This document shows positions 6,035 to 13,595 of a stretch of DNA of 16,327 bases, piece by piece. The first letter of the stretch is position 1, and each line of letters starts with the position of its first letter. The notes under the pieces were generated by a model. That model did not search any database. It had not been told where the DNA came from and was given only the letters and a program-made list of their open reading frames with translations. The DNA comes from Candidatus Solibacter sp. (GTDB lineage: Bacteria > Acidobacteriota > Terriglobia > Bryobacterales > Bryobacteraceae). The DNA is taken from contig JADGNT010000016.1 of the NCBI GenBank assembly GCA_017883345.1, positions 1-16,327 on the forward strand, given 5' to 3'. The position numbers and the translations under genes are program-made.

Positions 6035-6754
6035 ATGCTCGACCAACGCCGGGTGATCGTCACCCTTGGTATTCTTTTCCTTCTGTCCTTCCCGCTCTCC
6101 GGTCAACAATCGTATGTTTCGCGCTTCGACGTGTACGGGGGCTACGGCTTTCTCGACAGCCCAAAGGTCAACCTCTTCGAGCATGGCTTTGCGGCCCAGA
6201 TCGGCGTCCGGCCGAAGACCTGGCTCTCTCTGGGTTTCGACTACACTTTCGCCGCTGGCGATCTGAAGATCACGCCCGACCAGTTGCTTCCCGCGTTGCA
6301 GACACAGTTGCAGACCGGGATAGTAGCGGGGGTCACGCACGGGTTACTCCCTCCCACCTATCCTTACAGCACCTTGTACGTTCCGGCGCATTCCACGACA
6401 CACACCTTCGCCCTCGGACCGGAGCTGGTCTACCGGCACTTCACCAGAGCGACGATTTTTGTGCGTCCGGTCTATGCGGGGATCATCCATGAGACCGCTA
6501 CCCCGAAACCGCAGGATCCAGTCGTCGCGGCCCTCGTGAGCGGCCTGATCACCGGGCCGAGCAAGACCGACCATGTCCTCTTCTTCGGTTTCGGCGGCGG
6601 CTTCGATATTAACTTCGGCCATCACTTCGCCTGGAGAACGCAGGCCGACCTGGTGCACGATCACCTGTTCAACGACCTGTTGAAGGATGCCCGCTTCACC
6701 GTGCGCTTTTCCATCGGCCCCTGCTTCAATTTCGGCCCGAACATCGTGAAGTGA
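6035..6754 (+). CDS. Outer-membrane beta-barrel-like protein
   Basis: A 239-residue secreted protein. The start is the ATG at 6035, preceded by AGGAGG with 5-nt spacing; in-frame sequence upstream of it looks non-coding. Residues 1-23 form a signal peptide with basic RR and a VIVTLGILFLLSFPLSG core, probably cut before QQ. The mature part has alternating polar and aromatic strands such as FDVYGGYGFL, WLSLGFDYTFAAG, TFALGPELVYRHF, VLFFGFGGGFDINF and RFTVRFSIGPCFNFGP. These are typical of small outer-membrane beta-barrels. It ends in Lys, not the classic terminal Phe. It probably functions as a channel or structural barrel, but no specific role can be read from it. It is convergent with the GMC oxidoreductase, with only 7 nt between the stop codons. 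Confidence 0.8.
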   Translation: MLDQRRVIVTLGILFLLSFPLSGQQSYVSRFDVYGGYGFLDSPKVNLFEHGFAAQIGVRPKTWLSLGFDYTFAAGDLKITPDQLLPALQTQLQTGIVAGVTHGLLPPTYPYSTLYVPAHSTTHTFALGPELVYRHFTRATIFVRPVYAGIIHETATPKPQDPVVAALVSGLITGPSKTDHVLFFGFGGGFDINFGHHFAWRTQADLVHDHLFNDLLKDARFTVRFSIGPCFNFGPNIVK

Positions 6755-6761
6755 GCCGCCG

Positions 6762-8420
6762 TCACGGAGCGTCGTTCCACTCCGTTTCCGCGGCGGGCCG
6801 GATGTAGCTCATCGCCCGCTCCGTGAGCGCGCAGATGGTCAGGCTGGGGTTAACCCCCAGGTTGGCCGCGATCACGGAGCCGTCGCAGACGTACAGGTTC
6901 CGATAACCGAACAGACGATTCCGCGAATCCACCACGCCGACCTCCGGCGCGACGGCCATCGGGCACCCCCCTAGTATGTGCGCCGTGCCCGGCACGTCGA
7001 AGAGGATCTCCGTTACCATGCTCATGGGTGTTCCGCCGACCGCTTGCGCTACCTTGCGCGCGAATTCGTTGGCCTGCGGGATGAAGGTGGGGATGCGCCG
7101 CCCCTGGCTGCGCAGCACTCGCCGGAACGGCCAGAACCACGGGCGTCCCAACCGCATCTCGATATGACCGTCCAGGGTCTGCATGCAGAGCAGGATGAGG
7201 GACTCGCGCGCCCAGCCAAACGGGTGCAGGCTGCGCAGGGTCCGGATGGGATGCCGCAAAAGCGAGCTCGCCAGCACCCACAGCCAGAGCAGGATGCGTT
7301 TCCGGCCGGGTTCCCCGCCCGTCAGCACGGTCGCCAGCAGCCCCATGGCGTCCGACCCCGCCGGGTAGCGCGTGGCCTCGATGTGCGTGTATTGATCCAG
7401 GTAGAAGCCCGAACCGATCGCAATCCCCTGCGACAAGTCCTCCCGGCTACCGGGCACGCGCACGCCGATCAGCGACTCGCAATTGGTGCGCACCCGGTTG
7501 CCCAGTTGCCCGCTGATCCCCGGCAGCGAGCCCTTTTCTTTCAGCCGGAAGAGCAGGTCCAGCGTGCCCAGCGCCGAGGCCGCGAATACCACGCCGCCGC
7601 AGGTGAAGCGGCGCCGGCCCCCAGGCATGACCGTGGAGGGAACCGTGAACACCTCGTAGCCTTTGCTTCCATCGGGGCTTCCATCGGGGCTTCCATCGGG
7701 GCTTCCATCGGGACTGCCGCCCAGAGGCCGTACATCTACCACCTTGGTTTCGGCGAATACCTGCGCCCCCGCCTTCTCCGCCAGGTAGAGGTAATTCTGG
7801 TCCAGCGAGTTCTTAGCGCGATAACGGCACCCCATCATGCAGCCGCCGCAGCCGATGCAACTGGCGCGCTCCGGTCCCTCGCCGCCGAAGTAGGGGTCGG
7901 GATAGGTAAGGCCCGGGGGTTCACCCTCCGGCCCTTCGAAGACGGCAACTCTGGTGCGATAGAAGGTCTCCCCTGTCCCGTGCGCTGCCGCCGCCCGCTG
8001 GAGGATGTGGTCCGCCGGACCCATGATCCGGTTTTCCGCCACGCCCAACATGCGCACCGCGGTTTCGTAGTGCCGCGGCATCTCCGCTTTCCAGTCCGCC
8101 AGACCCGCCCAAGATCCGTTGTCCCAGATCGCCTCGGGCGGCACCAACAGCGTGTTGGCGTAGGTGATGGACCCGCCACCCACGGCACAGCCATGCATAA
8201 TCAGAACGTGGCGGAAGGGCTCGATGTTGAAGAACCCGCGCAACCCCAGGCCCGGCCGCCAGATCCAGCGCCAAAATTTCCAATTCGTCGTGGGCAGGTT
8301 CTCCGGCGTCCACCGGCAGCCCATTTCCATCACGCCGACCCGGTAGCCCTTCTCGGTGAGCCGGTGGGCGGAGACACTGCCGCCGAATCCGGAGCCGATC
8401 ACGATGAAATCGAAGTCCAT
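6762..8420 (-). CDS. GMC-family oxidoreductase, cholesterol-oxidase-like
   Basis: A 552-residue FAD enzyme. The start is the ATG at 8418-8420, which precedes MDFDFIVIGSGFGG, the Rossmann FAD motif (GSGFGG 9-14); an in-frame extension upstream lies over another gene and is unlikely. It also has GGGSITYANTL (81-91), typical of GMC flavin binding, and a C-terminal HILGGCPM (481-488) with CDGSVIAANLGVNPSLTI (512-529), the GMC active-site and flavin-binding end. CIGCGGCMMGC (188-198) gives four cysteines, Cys188/191/194/198, in a ferredoxin-like CX2CX2CX3C pattern. I recall this in the ChoD-type sterol oxidase group. Residues 235-252 are a (GSPD)4 linker. It overlaps the upstream START-like gene by one base, so the two are coupled and may act on the same hydrophobic substrate. 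The true substrate is not established. Confidence 0.87.
   Translation of the reverse strand: MDFDFIVIGSGFGGSVSAHRLTEKGYRVGVMEMGCRWTPENLPTTNWKFWRWIWRPGLGLRGFFNIEPFRHVLIMHGCAVGGGSITYANTLLVPPEAIWDNGSWAGLADWKAEMPRHYETAVRMLGVAENRIMGPADHILQRAAAAHGTGETFYRTRVAVFEGPEGEPPGLTYPDPYFGGEGPERASCIGCGGCMMGCRYRAKNSLDQNYLYLAEKAGAQVFAETKVVDVRPLGGSPDGSPDGSPDGSPDGSKGYEVFTVPSTVMPGGRRRFTCGGVVFAASALGTLDLLFRLKEKGSLPGISGQLGNRVRTNCESLIGVRVPGSREDLSQGIAIGSGFYLDQYTHIEATRYPAGSDAMGLLATVLTGGEPGRKRILLWLWVLASSLLRHPIRTLRSLHPFGWARESLILLCMQTLDGHIEMRLGRPWFWPFRRVLRSQGRRIPTFIPQANEFARKVAQAVGGTPMSMVTEILFDVPGTAHILGGCPMAVAPEVGVVDSRNRLFGYRNLYVCDGSVIAANLGVNPSLTICALTERAMSYIRPAAETEWNDAP
7665..7712. repeat. Four perfect 12-bp tandem repeats inside the GMC gene
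   Basis: The unit GCTTCCATCGGG occurs four times without change (48 bp) and encodes (SPDG)4 on the minus strand, between the Cys-rich segment and the second FAD-fold half. As 12 is a multiple of 3, copy-number changes would vary the linker length without a frameshift. Confidence 0.9.
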
Positions 8421-9235
8421 CACTTCTTGCCAGGCGTAGCCGCGCATGCGGCCGGAGCAACGGGCGCCCCGCACGGCGGCAACCCCGCCGGCAGTTTGGG
8501 GATTTCGAGTCCCGGCTTTAATACGCTCTCGCGCATGGACGTCAGGGAGTGCCGGAGGGATTTCTCCGGGTTGATCCCCATCAAGGCGGACCCGAGTGCG
8601 CGCGTCATGGCCCCGAATTCGTCGCTCAGCGTGATGGTCTCCGCCTCCACATAGACGCCCTTTTCGGTTTCGGCAAAGCGCCAGTAGGAGTACAGGCGCC
8701 GCAGGTAGCCGTGGTCCTTGCCCACCTCGGCAACGCGCGTGGACAAAGAGCGACAACGCCAACGATGCGGGTCGACGCGCTCCCAGACCACGTCGCTTTC
8801 GACATCCAGGATGGCGGGTTCTTTCATGCGCATGGAATATTGAAAGCGGTCCGTTCCGGTAAGGCAGAGGAGCTTGGAGGCGGAGATGGTCTCGGGGAAA
8901 TACTGGGGGCGGTGGTCATAGTCCTGGAGCATGCGGATCAGCTTGTCCAGGGTGGCGCCGGGAATAAAGGCAGCCCCGATCCAGTCGTAGAGCTGACCGC
9001 CGGCCAGTTTGTGCGGGTTCGGGCCGTTGGCCTCAATGGTCCGGATTTTTTGGCCGCGAACCGTCTGCTCGTTGAGTGCGGTGTCGGTATCGGCCCGCAG
9101 GAAAGCCTTGCGTGCGTCCATCCGCGCTTCGGCGGCTTGGACGTAGCAATCGAATTGCTGGGCGGTTTCGGGCTTGAGCTGCTGCGCGGGGAGCCCGGCG
9201 GGAAATATCAGGCAACAGACAACGGCTAGTTTCAT
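8420..9235 (-). CDS. Secreted START/SRPBCC-like lipid-binding candidate
   Basis: A 271-residue protein with a signal peptide (MKLAVVCCLIFPAGLPAQQ, cut near AQ). Residues 75-235 resemble a START/SRPBCC-like helix-grip domain: a helix with LDKLIRMLQDYDHRPQYFP (96-114), strands ending in DVESDVVWERVD, and the closing YLRRLYSYWRFAETEKGVYVEAETITLS (177-204), then a C-terminal amphipathic helix with SLRHSLTSMRESV. Such domains bind hydrophobic ligands such as sterols or lipids. The C-terminus (243-271) is Pro/Ala-rich and low-complexity. Its TGA shares the A of the next gene's ATG (TGATG), coupling it to the cholesterol-oxidase-like GMC enzyme. No Shine-Dalgarno sequence is visible before the ATG. 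The fold assignment is by pattern only and should be read as tentative. Confidence 0.72.
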   Translation of the reverse strand: MKLAVVCCLIFPAGLPAQQLKPETAQQFDCYVQAAEARMDARKAFLRADTDTALNEQTVRGQKIRTIEANGPNPHKLAGGQLYDWIGAAFIPGATLDKLIRMLQDYDHRPQYFPETISASKLLCLTGTDRFQYSMRMKEPAILDVESDVVWERVDPHRWRCRSLSTRVAEVGKDHGYLRRLYSYWRFAETEKGVYVEAETITLSDEFGAMTRALGSALMGINPEKSLRHSLTSMRESVLKPGLEIPKLPAGLPPCGAPVAPAACAATPGKK

Positions 9236-9252
9236 AGGAAGACGTCCGATTG

Positions 9253-9280
9253 ATTATCGCTCCGGACGCGGCGGTTGCAA
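9253..9280 (-). promoter_or_regulatory. Promoter of the START-like/GMC operon, very short leader
   Basis: On the minus strand, TTGCAA (9275-9280) and GATAAT (9253-9258) are 16 nt apart. Transcription starting about 7 nt downstream would leave a leader of only some 10 nt before the ATG at 9235. That agrees with the absence of a recognisable ribosome site. Confidence 0.5.
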
Positions 9281-9358
9281 AGCGAGATTTTCAGACACGA
9301 ATCGGCTGGATTCCGGGCGCGATGTTGCGTAGTCTGGAAACAGGAACTGGTCTGTCCT

Positions 9359-9787
9359 ATGCATAAGCTTACCCCCGTGGAAGACGCGAAGACGTTGTTC
9401 AACGAAGCCAAGGACTGGTCAGTCTGGCGATGGCTCATCGAGAAGAAACACGCGCGGACCACCGCGGACGCTGCCTGGGAGGCCCTGGAAGCCTGCGAAG
9501 AGAAAGTGAGGGCCGGGTGGCCTGAGGAGTGGCGGCAAGCCTACGGCCATCCCAAGTCAAGACGCAATGCCGATCTCGATCCCGAAGTGAAGGCAGCGCT
9601 CGAACGCTTACACGAGGCCGACGAGGAAGCCCGCCAGGCCCACGACGCGGCCGAAGCCCAATTCGACGAGGCCGACCGCCGCATGAGCTCGAGCATGGCC
9701 TGCCAAGGGGCGCAGATGGCCATCGACGGCTGGGAACTGCGCGAAAAGTTCATCCGCAAAGCCGAGGCTTTGGCGCGGCGGAAGTGA
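9359..9787 (+). CDS. Hypothetical Trp-rich, charged helical protein
   Basis: A 142-residue soluble protein with no signal peptide or membrane segment. The N-terminus reads MHKLTPVEDAKTLFNEAKDW, followed by SVWRWLIEKK. Residues 34-60 carry further Trp (WEAL, GWPEEW). Residues 72-108 are an Ala/Glu/Asp-rich helix likely to form a coiled coil (LERLHEADEEARQAHDAAEAQFDEADRRM), followed by a basic end (KFIRKAEALARRK). I recall proteins beginning KLTPVEEAK with a DWSVW motif as conserved hypotheticals in Acidobacteriota; no function is known to me. The start ATG at 9359 is chosen because the conserved-looking part begins there; only a weak AGGAAC lies upstream. It stands alone between a divergent operon and the toxin-antitoxin pair. 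Confidence 0.7.
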   Translation: MHKLTPVEDAKTLFNEAKDWSVWRWLIEKKHARTTADAAWEALEACEEKVRAGWPEEWRQAYGHPKSRRNADLDPEVKAALERLHEADEEARQAHDAAEAQFDEADRRMSSSMACQGAQMAIDGWELREKFIRKAEALARRK

Positions 9788-9839
9788 TACTACAGCCGGC
9801 GTAACCGTATTCCATGCCGCCCATAATGGGACAACAAAA

Positions 9840-9886
9840 CGGGACGGCGCAAGCCCTGTTTTTGCGGGGGTTCCGTTCGCGTCCCG
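9840..9886. repeat. Inverted repeat in the 205-bp gap before the TA operon
   Basis: CGGGACG (9840-9846) pairs with CGTCCCG (9880-9886). Inside, CGCAA and TTGCG can also pair, giving a branched fold. It could terminate or protect the 3' end of the preceding gene, but no T-run follows. Apart from this element and the TA promoter and operator, the gap 9788-9992 shows nothing recognisable. Confidence 0.35.
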
Positions 9887-9928
9887 AAACTTACTCATTT
9901 TGAAACAAACGGCCCGCTGGTCCGGCGT

Positions 9929-9957
9929 TTGACTACCTGTCCCTGCAGCCTTACACT
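9929..9957 (+). promoter_or_regulatory. Promoter of the toxin-antitoxin operon
   Basis: TTGACT (9929-9934) and TACACT (9952-9957) are separated by exactly 17 nt, a good sigma70-type match. The predicted start is near 9964, about 29 nt ahead of the antitoxin ATG. Confidence 0.68.
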
Positions 9958-9965
9958 GAAAGAGA

Positions 9966-9980
9966 AATCGCATCGCGATT
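9966..9980. promoter_or_regulatory. Predicted antitoxin operator
   Basis: AATCGC-ATC-GCGATT is a perfect inverted repeat with 6-bp arms at the expected transcription start. AbrB-type antitoxins usually repress their own operon, so this is the natural candidate site. It replaces the region where a ribosome site would be expected, and none is visible. Confidence 0.55.
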
Positions 9981-9992
9981 GTAGCGTCTGCC

Positions 9993-10310
9993 ATGACCGT
10001 CACCGTCAACAACAAAACGCCCCTCGTGGTCCCTCCTGCCATTCGCCGGCAGGCCGGTCTTAAGAGTGGCCAAGAGATCGAGTTCAAGGTCTCCGGCGGT
10101 GTCATCAGCATTCATCCCAAACTCCCAACCGCGGACGGCGAATACACTGCCGAGCAGCGCCGCCTGATCGATGCCCAACTTGCCGACGGGCTGGCCGACG
10201 TCGACGCCGGGCGAGTGCACGGCCCTTTTTCCACCCACAAAGAATTCATCGCGTCGCTCCACAAGGAAGCCAAGAAGTTGAGCCGCAACAAGACCAAGCG
10301 CTCGGCGTAA
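9993..10310 (+). CDS. AbrB/MazE-fold antitoxin of a type II TA pair
   Basis: A 105-residue protein. Residues 1-42 (MTVTVNNKTPLVVPPAIRRQ, then AGLKSGQEIEFKVSGGVISI) match the swapped-hairpin AbrB/SpoVT DNA-binding fold, with the typical V-P-x-x-I-R-R and G-L-K-x-G-Q-E elements. Residues 49-97 are helical and hold VHGPFSTHKEFIASLHKEAK, resembling the toxin-binding tail seen in antitoxins paired with RelE-like toxins. The C-terminus is strongly basic. It should neutralise the following toxin and repress the operon through the palindrome at 9966-9980. Its TAA shares a base with the toxin ATG (TAATG), typical of TA operons. Confidence 0.85.
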   Translation: MTVTVNNKTPLVVPPAIRRQAGLKSGQEIEFKVSGGVISIHPKLPTADGEYTAEQRRLIDAQLADGLADVDAGRVHGPFSTHKEFIASLHKEAKKLSRNKTKRSA

Positions 10311-10555
10311 TGAAGCTCCTCCGAACCACCCATTTCGAGCGAAACTACGTCAGGGCACCACCGCAAATCCAGCGTGCCTTCGACAAACAGTCGGCGCTGC
10401 TCCTGCAGAATCTCCATCACCCGTCGCTGCGCGCCAAGAAATACGACGAACGGCGGAACCTCTGGCAGGCACGCGTCAACCAGGACTGGCGCTTCTATTT
10501 CCTGATCCAGAACGACGCGTACCTGATCGTGGACATCATTCCCCACCCGAAATAG
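10310..10555 (+). CDS. RelE/ParE-superfamily toxin
   Basis: An 81-residue protein of normal toxin size. The layout fits the RelE/ParE fold: an N-terminal strand (KLLRTTHFE), helices holding FDKQSALLLQNLHHPSL, then the strands LWQARVNQDWRFYFLIQNDAYLIVDIIPH. Candidate active-site residues are Arg55, Arg61 and His79, which would suit a ribosome-dependent or free mRNA endonuclease. The fold alone does not exclude a gyrase-type (ParE) target. Translation is probably coupled to the antitoxin through TAATG, with no separate ribosome site. The stop lies just before the palindrome at 10559, and fadE is convergent. Confidence 0.82.
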   Translation: MKLLRTTHFERNYVRAPPQIQRAFDKQSALLLQNLHHPSLRAKKYDERRNLWQARVNQDWRFYFLIQNDAYLIVDIIPHPK

Positions 10556-10558
10556 CTC

Positions 10559-10578
10559 GACAGGCCAGGAGGCCTGTC
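10559..10578. repeat. 8-bp palindrome with AGGA loop, copy B
   Basis: GACAGGCC (10559-10566), loop AGGA, GGCCTGTC (10571-10578). It is the same family as 93-116, with the loop read from the opposite strand. It directly abuts the fadE TAG (10579-10581) and starts 3 nt after the toxin stop, so it separates two convergent genes and could fold in either mRNA. Confidence 0.75.
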
Positions 10579-12378
10579 CTACAGCGCGTAGCGCCCGGCG
10601 GCCAGCACGTGTTTGGCGATCTGCCGGCCTAACGCGATGGTGTCCGCCGGCTCGTGCTTGGACAGGCGGCGCAGAATCGCCATCTGGGTCCTGAGCATAT
10701 CGCCTTCGGCCACCGTGGCGATCACCTTGCGCGACGAAAGCTCCACCGTCTGCGCCGCCTTGGCAGCGTAGTACCTGGTCATGGCAATCGCCTGCTTCGC
10801 CGCCCCTTCGCCCTTGGCGGCGATCAGTTTCTCGGCGCGCAGAATGCAAGATTCCAGCGCAAATACTTCCATGATGCAGTCGGCCAGGGCGCCCATCACT
10901 TCCTGCTGGTCCGCCAGACCCATCATGTACTTCTGCGACGCCGCGCCGGCCGCAAACAGGGCGAGCTTCTTGGCGTTGGCCAGCAACTGGTACTCGGCGC
11001 TTAAGGGGCCCTCGCGAACTGCCGCGGCGCTGGGACCGGCCATCACCTCATCCATCAGTTTCTTGATTGCCGCCAGCAGCGGCAACTGGCCGGCCACCGC
11101 GCGCTTCATCAGCCAGCCGGTGATGATCAGCCGGTTGATCTCGTTGGTGCCCTCGAAGATCCGGTTGATGCGCGAATCGCGGTACGCGCGCTCCGCCGGA
11201 TACTCCTCCACATAGCCGTATCCGGCGTAGATTTGCAGGACGTGGTCCACCACCATATCCAGCATCTCCGAGGCCCACACCTTGAGGATGGAGCACTCCA
11301 CCGCATACTCCTCGATCCGCTTCTGGATTTCCCGGGAGGCTCCGGCGGCGCCCGTATCCACATCGGCGAGGGCACTATCGATCATGCCGATAGTGCGGTA
11401 GACCATGGCTTCGCCGGCGTAAATTCCGGTGGCGGACTCGGCCAGCTTCTCCTGGATCAGACCGAATTCGGCGATTGCCTTGCCGAAGGCCTTGCGCTCC
11501 TTGGCGTAGCCGATGCCGTCCTGCAGGCTGTTGCGCGCCCCGCCGACACAAGCCGCTCCCAGCTTGAAGCGCCCGATGTTCAGAATGTTAAACGCGATGT
11601 GGTGCCCCTTGCCCACCTCGCCCAACAGGTTCTCCACCGGCACCTGGCAATCGGCCAGAATCAGAGGGCAGGTGGAAGAGCCGCGGATGCCGAGTTTGTG
11701 CTCCTCCGAGCCGATCGAGAAGCCCGGCGTATGGCGCTCGATCAGGAAGGCGGAAAACTTCTCGCCATCCACTTTGGCGAACACCGTGAACAGGTCGGCG
11801 AAACCACTGTTGGTGATCCACATCTTCTCGCCATTGAGGATGTAGTGCCGGCCGTCCGGCGAGAGCACCGCCCGCGTCCGGCAGTTCATGGCATCGCTGG
11901 CGGAGGAGGATTCCGAAAGCGCATAGGCGCCGATCCACTCGCCCGTCCCGAGCTTCGGCAGGTACTTCTGCTTCTGTTCCTCGGTGCCGTACCAGACAAT
12001 GGGCAGCGTGCCGATTCCGACGTGCGCGCTGAAGGCCACCGAAAAGCTGGCCAGCTTGCTGATGGACTCGGCAATCAGCGCCGAGGTTACCTTGTCCATT
12101 TCCAGTCCGCCGTAGGCTTCGGGGATGTCCACGCCCATCAGCCCGAGTTCGCCTGCCTTGCGCAGCAGGCCCCTGGTCACCTCGAAGTTCTTGGCCTCGA
12201 TCTCGGCCGCCGCCGGCATCACCTCATTTTGGGTGAAGTCGATTGCGGTCTTCGCAATCTGCCGGTGCTCCTCGGAGAGGTCCTCTGGTGTGAATACGTC
12301 TTGCGGGTCGCGTTCCTCGGTGAGGAAGCTGCCGCCTTTGACCCGTTTCGCCATCACTTGCACGTTGCTGGTTGCCAT
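10579..12378 (-). CDS. fadE: Acyl-CoA dehydrogenase FadE
   Basis: A 599-residue flavoprotein, close to the B. subtilis FadE length as I recall it. It catalyses the first, FAD-linked dehydrogenation of beta-oxidation. The acyl-CoA dehydrogenase core covers about 35-425: an N-terminal helical domain with GLMGVDIPEAYGG (79-91), the flavin strand AYALSESSSASDA (151-163), MWITNSGFAD (186-195), AKERKAFGKAIAEFGLIQ (292-309), and the catalytic Glu409 in RIFEGTNEI. An extra helical C-terminal domain (430-599) is typical of the longer very-long-chain type. Usual enzymes have LTEPxxGSD at the flavin strand; here it is LSESSSASD. AGAGG lies about 8 nt before the ATG. It starts 21 nt after the fadA stop, the last gene of the operon. 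An electron-transfer flavoprotein partner is not in the window. Confidence 0.93.
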   Translation of the reverse strand: MATSNVQVMAKRVKGGSFLTEERDPQDVFTPEDLSEEHRQIAKTAIDFTQNEVMPAAAEIEAKNFEVTRGLLRKAGELGLMGVDIPEAYGGLEMDKVTSALIAESISKLASFSVAFSAHVGIGTLPIVWYGTEEQKQKYLPKLGTGEWIGAYALSESSSASDAMNCRTRAVLSPDGRHYILNGEKMWITNSGFADLFTVFAKVDGEKFSAFLIERHTPGFSIGSEEHKLGIRGSSTCPLILADCQVPVENLLGEVGKGHHIAFNILNIGRFKLGAACVGGARNSLQDGIGYAKERKAFGKAIAEFGLIQEKLAESATGIYAGEAMVYRTIGMIDSALADVDTGAAGASREIQKRIEEYAVECSILKVWASEMLDMVVDHVLQIYAGYGYVEEYPAERAYRDSRINRIFEGTNEINRLIITGWLMKRAVAGQLPLLAAIKKLMDEVMAGPSAAAVREGPLSAEYQLLANAKKLALFAAGAASQKYMMGLADQQEVMGALADCIMEVFALESCILRAEKLIAAKGEGAAKQAIAMTRYYAAKAAQTVELSSRKVIATVAEGDMLRTQMAILRRLSKHEPADTIALGRQIAKHVLAAGRYAL

Positions 12379-12399
12379 ATGTATTTCCTCTGATCGCTC

Positions 12400-13581
12400 T
12401 TAGTTGAAATTTTCGAAGATTCCCGCGGCGCCCATGCCGCCCCCCACGCACATCGTCACCATACCGTACCTGGCCTTCCGCCGTTTCAGTTCCTGGAGCA
12501 GCCCGGCGGTCAGTTTGGCCCCGGTGCAGCCCAGTGGATGCCCCAACGCAATCGCGCCGCCGTTGACGTTCACGCGGTCCATATCGAGCCCCAAGGTCTT
12601 GATTACGGCGAGCGACTGCGACGCGAAGGCTTCGTTCAATTCGATCAGGTCGATCTCGTCCAGACTCAGGCCCGCCAGTTTGAGCGCCTTGGGGATGGCG
12701 TACACCGGACCGATCCCCATCTCCTCCGGCAGACAGCCCGCATAGGCGAAGGCCACGAAACGCGCCATCGGCTGGATTCCCAGCGCGCGGGCGCGTTCCT
12801 CGGACATCACCACCGCGGCCGCGGCGCCGTCGGAAGTCTGCGAGGAGTTACCCGCTGTGACCGTGCCCTTGGCGTGGAAGGCGGCCTTAAGCTTGCCTAG
12901 CGCCTCCATGGAGGTATCGCCGCGCGGCCCCTCATCCACCTGGAACACGACTTCGGTCTGGCGGATCTTCGACTTCGCGTCCGGCGCCGAAAAGGTAACC
13001 GGCACCGGCACGATCTCCTGCTTGAACTTCCCCGCGGCCTGCGCGGCCAGCGCCTTGGTGTGGCTGGCCAGGGCGAACTCGTCCGCCTGCTGGCGCGTGA
13101 TGCCGTAGTGCCGCGCCACCCGCTCGGCGGTCAGCCCCATCGACAGGTACGAATCAGGATAGTTCTGCTGCAGCCAGGGGTTGATGGAAATCTTGTTGCC
13201 GCCGAATGGGATAAAGGACATGGATTCCGTCCCGCCGGCCACGATCACCTCCGCTCCCCCACCGCGTATGCGCTCCGCCGCCAGGGCGATGGATTGCAGC
13301 CCGGATGCGCAATAGCGGTTGACGGTCATGGCGGAGGATGCAATCGGCATGCCCGCACGCAAGGCGGCGACCCGTGCCACGTTCATGCCCTGCTCGCCTT
13401 CCGGCATGGCGCAGCCGATAATCACATCCTCCACTTCTTTTTTATCCAGGCCGGGCACGCGCCCCAGCGCGCCCTGTATGGCTAGGGCCGCCAGGTCATC
13501 GGGCCGGGTGGCGCGCAACATACCTTTGGGAGCCTTGCCCACGGCCGTCCGCACGGCGCTCACAATCACTGCGTCTCTCAT
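12400..13581 (-). CDS. fadA: Acetyl-CoA acyltransferase (3-ketoacyl-CoA thiolase) FadA
   Basis: A 393-residue thiolase, the usual length for the family. It cleaves 3-ketoacyl-CoA with CoA to release acetyl-CoA, the last step of beta-oxidation. Catalytic Cys91 lies in [18 protein letters not shown], with the GGTESMS loop (116-122). NEAFA (316-320), His348 in [16 protein letters not shown] and Cys378 in [14 protein letters not shown] complete the active site. GAGGAG lies 8 nt before the ATG, and the palindromic element at 13596-13707 ends directly against it. Between fadN and fadE in one operon, it is more likely a degradative thiolase than a biosynthetic AtoB/PhaA enzyme. The sequence alone cannot fully exclude reverse use towards PHA precursors. 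Confidence 0.94.
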   Translation of the reverse strand: MRDAVIVSAVRTAVGKAPKGMLRATRPDDLAALAIQGALGRVPGLDKKEVEDVIIGCAMPEGEQGMNVARVAALRAGMPIASSAMTVNRYCASGLQSIALAAERIRGGGAEVIVAGGTESMSFIPFGGNKISINPWLQQNYPDSYLSMGLTAERVARHYGITRQQADEFALASHTKALAAQAAGKFKQEIVPVPVTFSAPDAKSKIRQTEVVFQVDEGPRGDTSMEALGKLKAAFHAKGTVTAGNSSQTSDGAAAAVVMSEERARALGIQPMARFVAFAYAGCLPEEMGIGPVYAIPKALKLAGLSLDEIDLIELNEAFASQSLAVIKTLGLDMDRVNVNGGAIALGHPLGCTGAKLTAGLLQELKRRKARYGMVTMCVGGGMGAAGIFENFN

Positions 13582-13595
13582 GGATATTTCTCCTC

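Noticed and set aside
6745..6780. Possible terminator between the convergent beta-barrel and GMC genes
   Set aside because: Only a 5-bp CGTGA/TCACG match is present without a T-run; too weak to call.
7665..7712. CRISPR-like array
   Set aside because: The units are contiguous 12-mers without spacers and lie in frame in a gene; it is a coding minisatellite.
6978..8654. 558-codon plus-strand open frame opposite the GMC oxidoreductase
   Set aside because: No recognisable domain and no ribosome site. It even translates the 12-bp repeat as an alternative low-complexity run. The minus-strand frame carries all the FAD motifs.
8421..8762. N-terminal extension of the GMC gene to 666 residues
   Set aside because: The extension lies over the START-like gene in another frame, and the FAD motif begins right after the ATG at 8418-8420.
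11233..12393. 386-codon plus-strand open frame opposite fadE
   Set aside because: Antisense to a clear acyl-CoA dehydrogenase, with no domain of its own.
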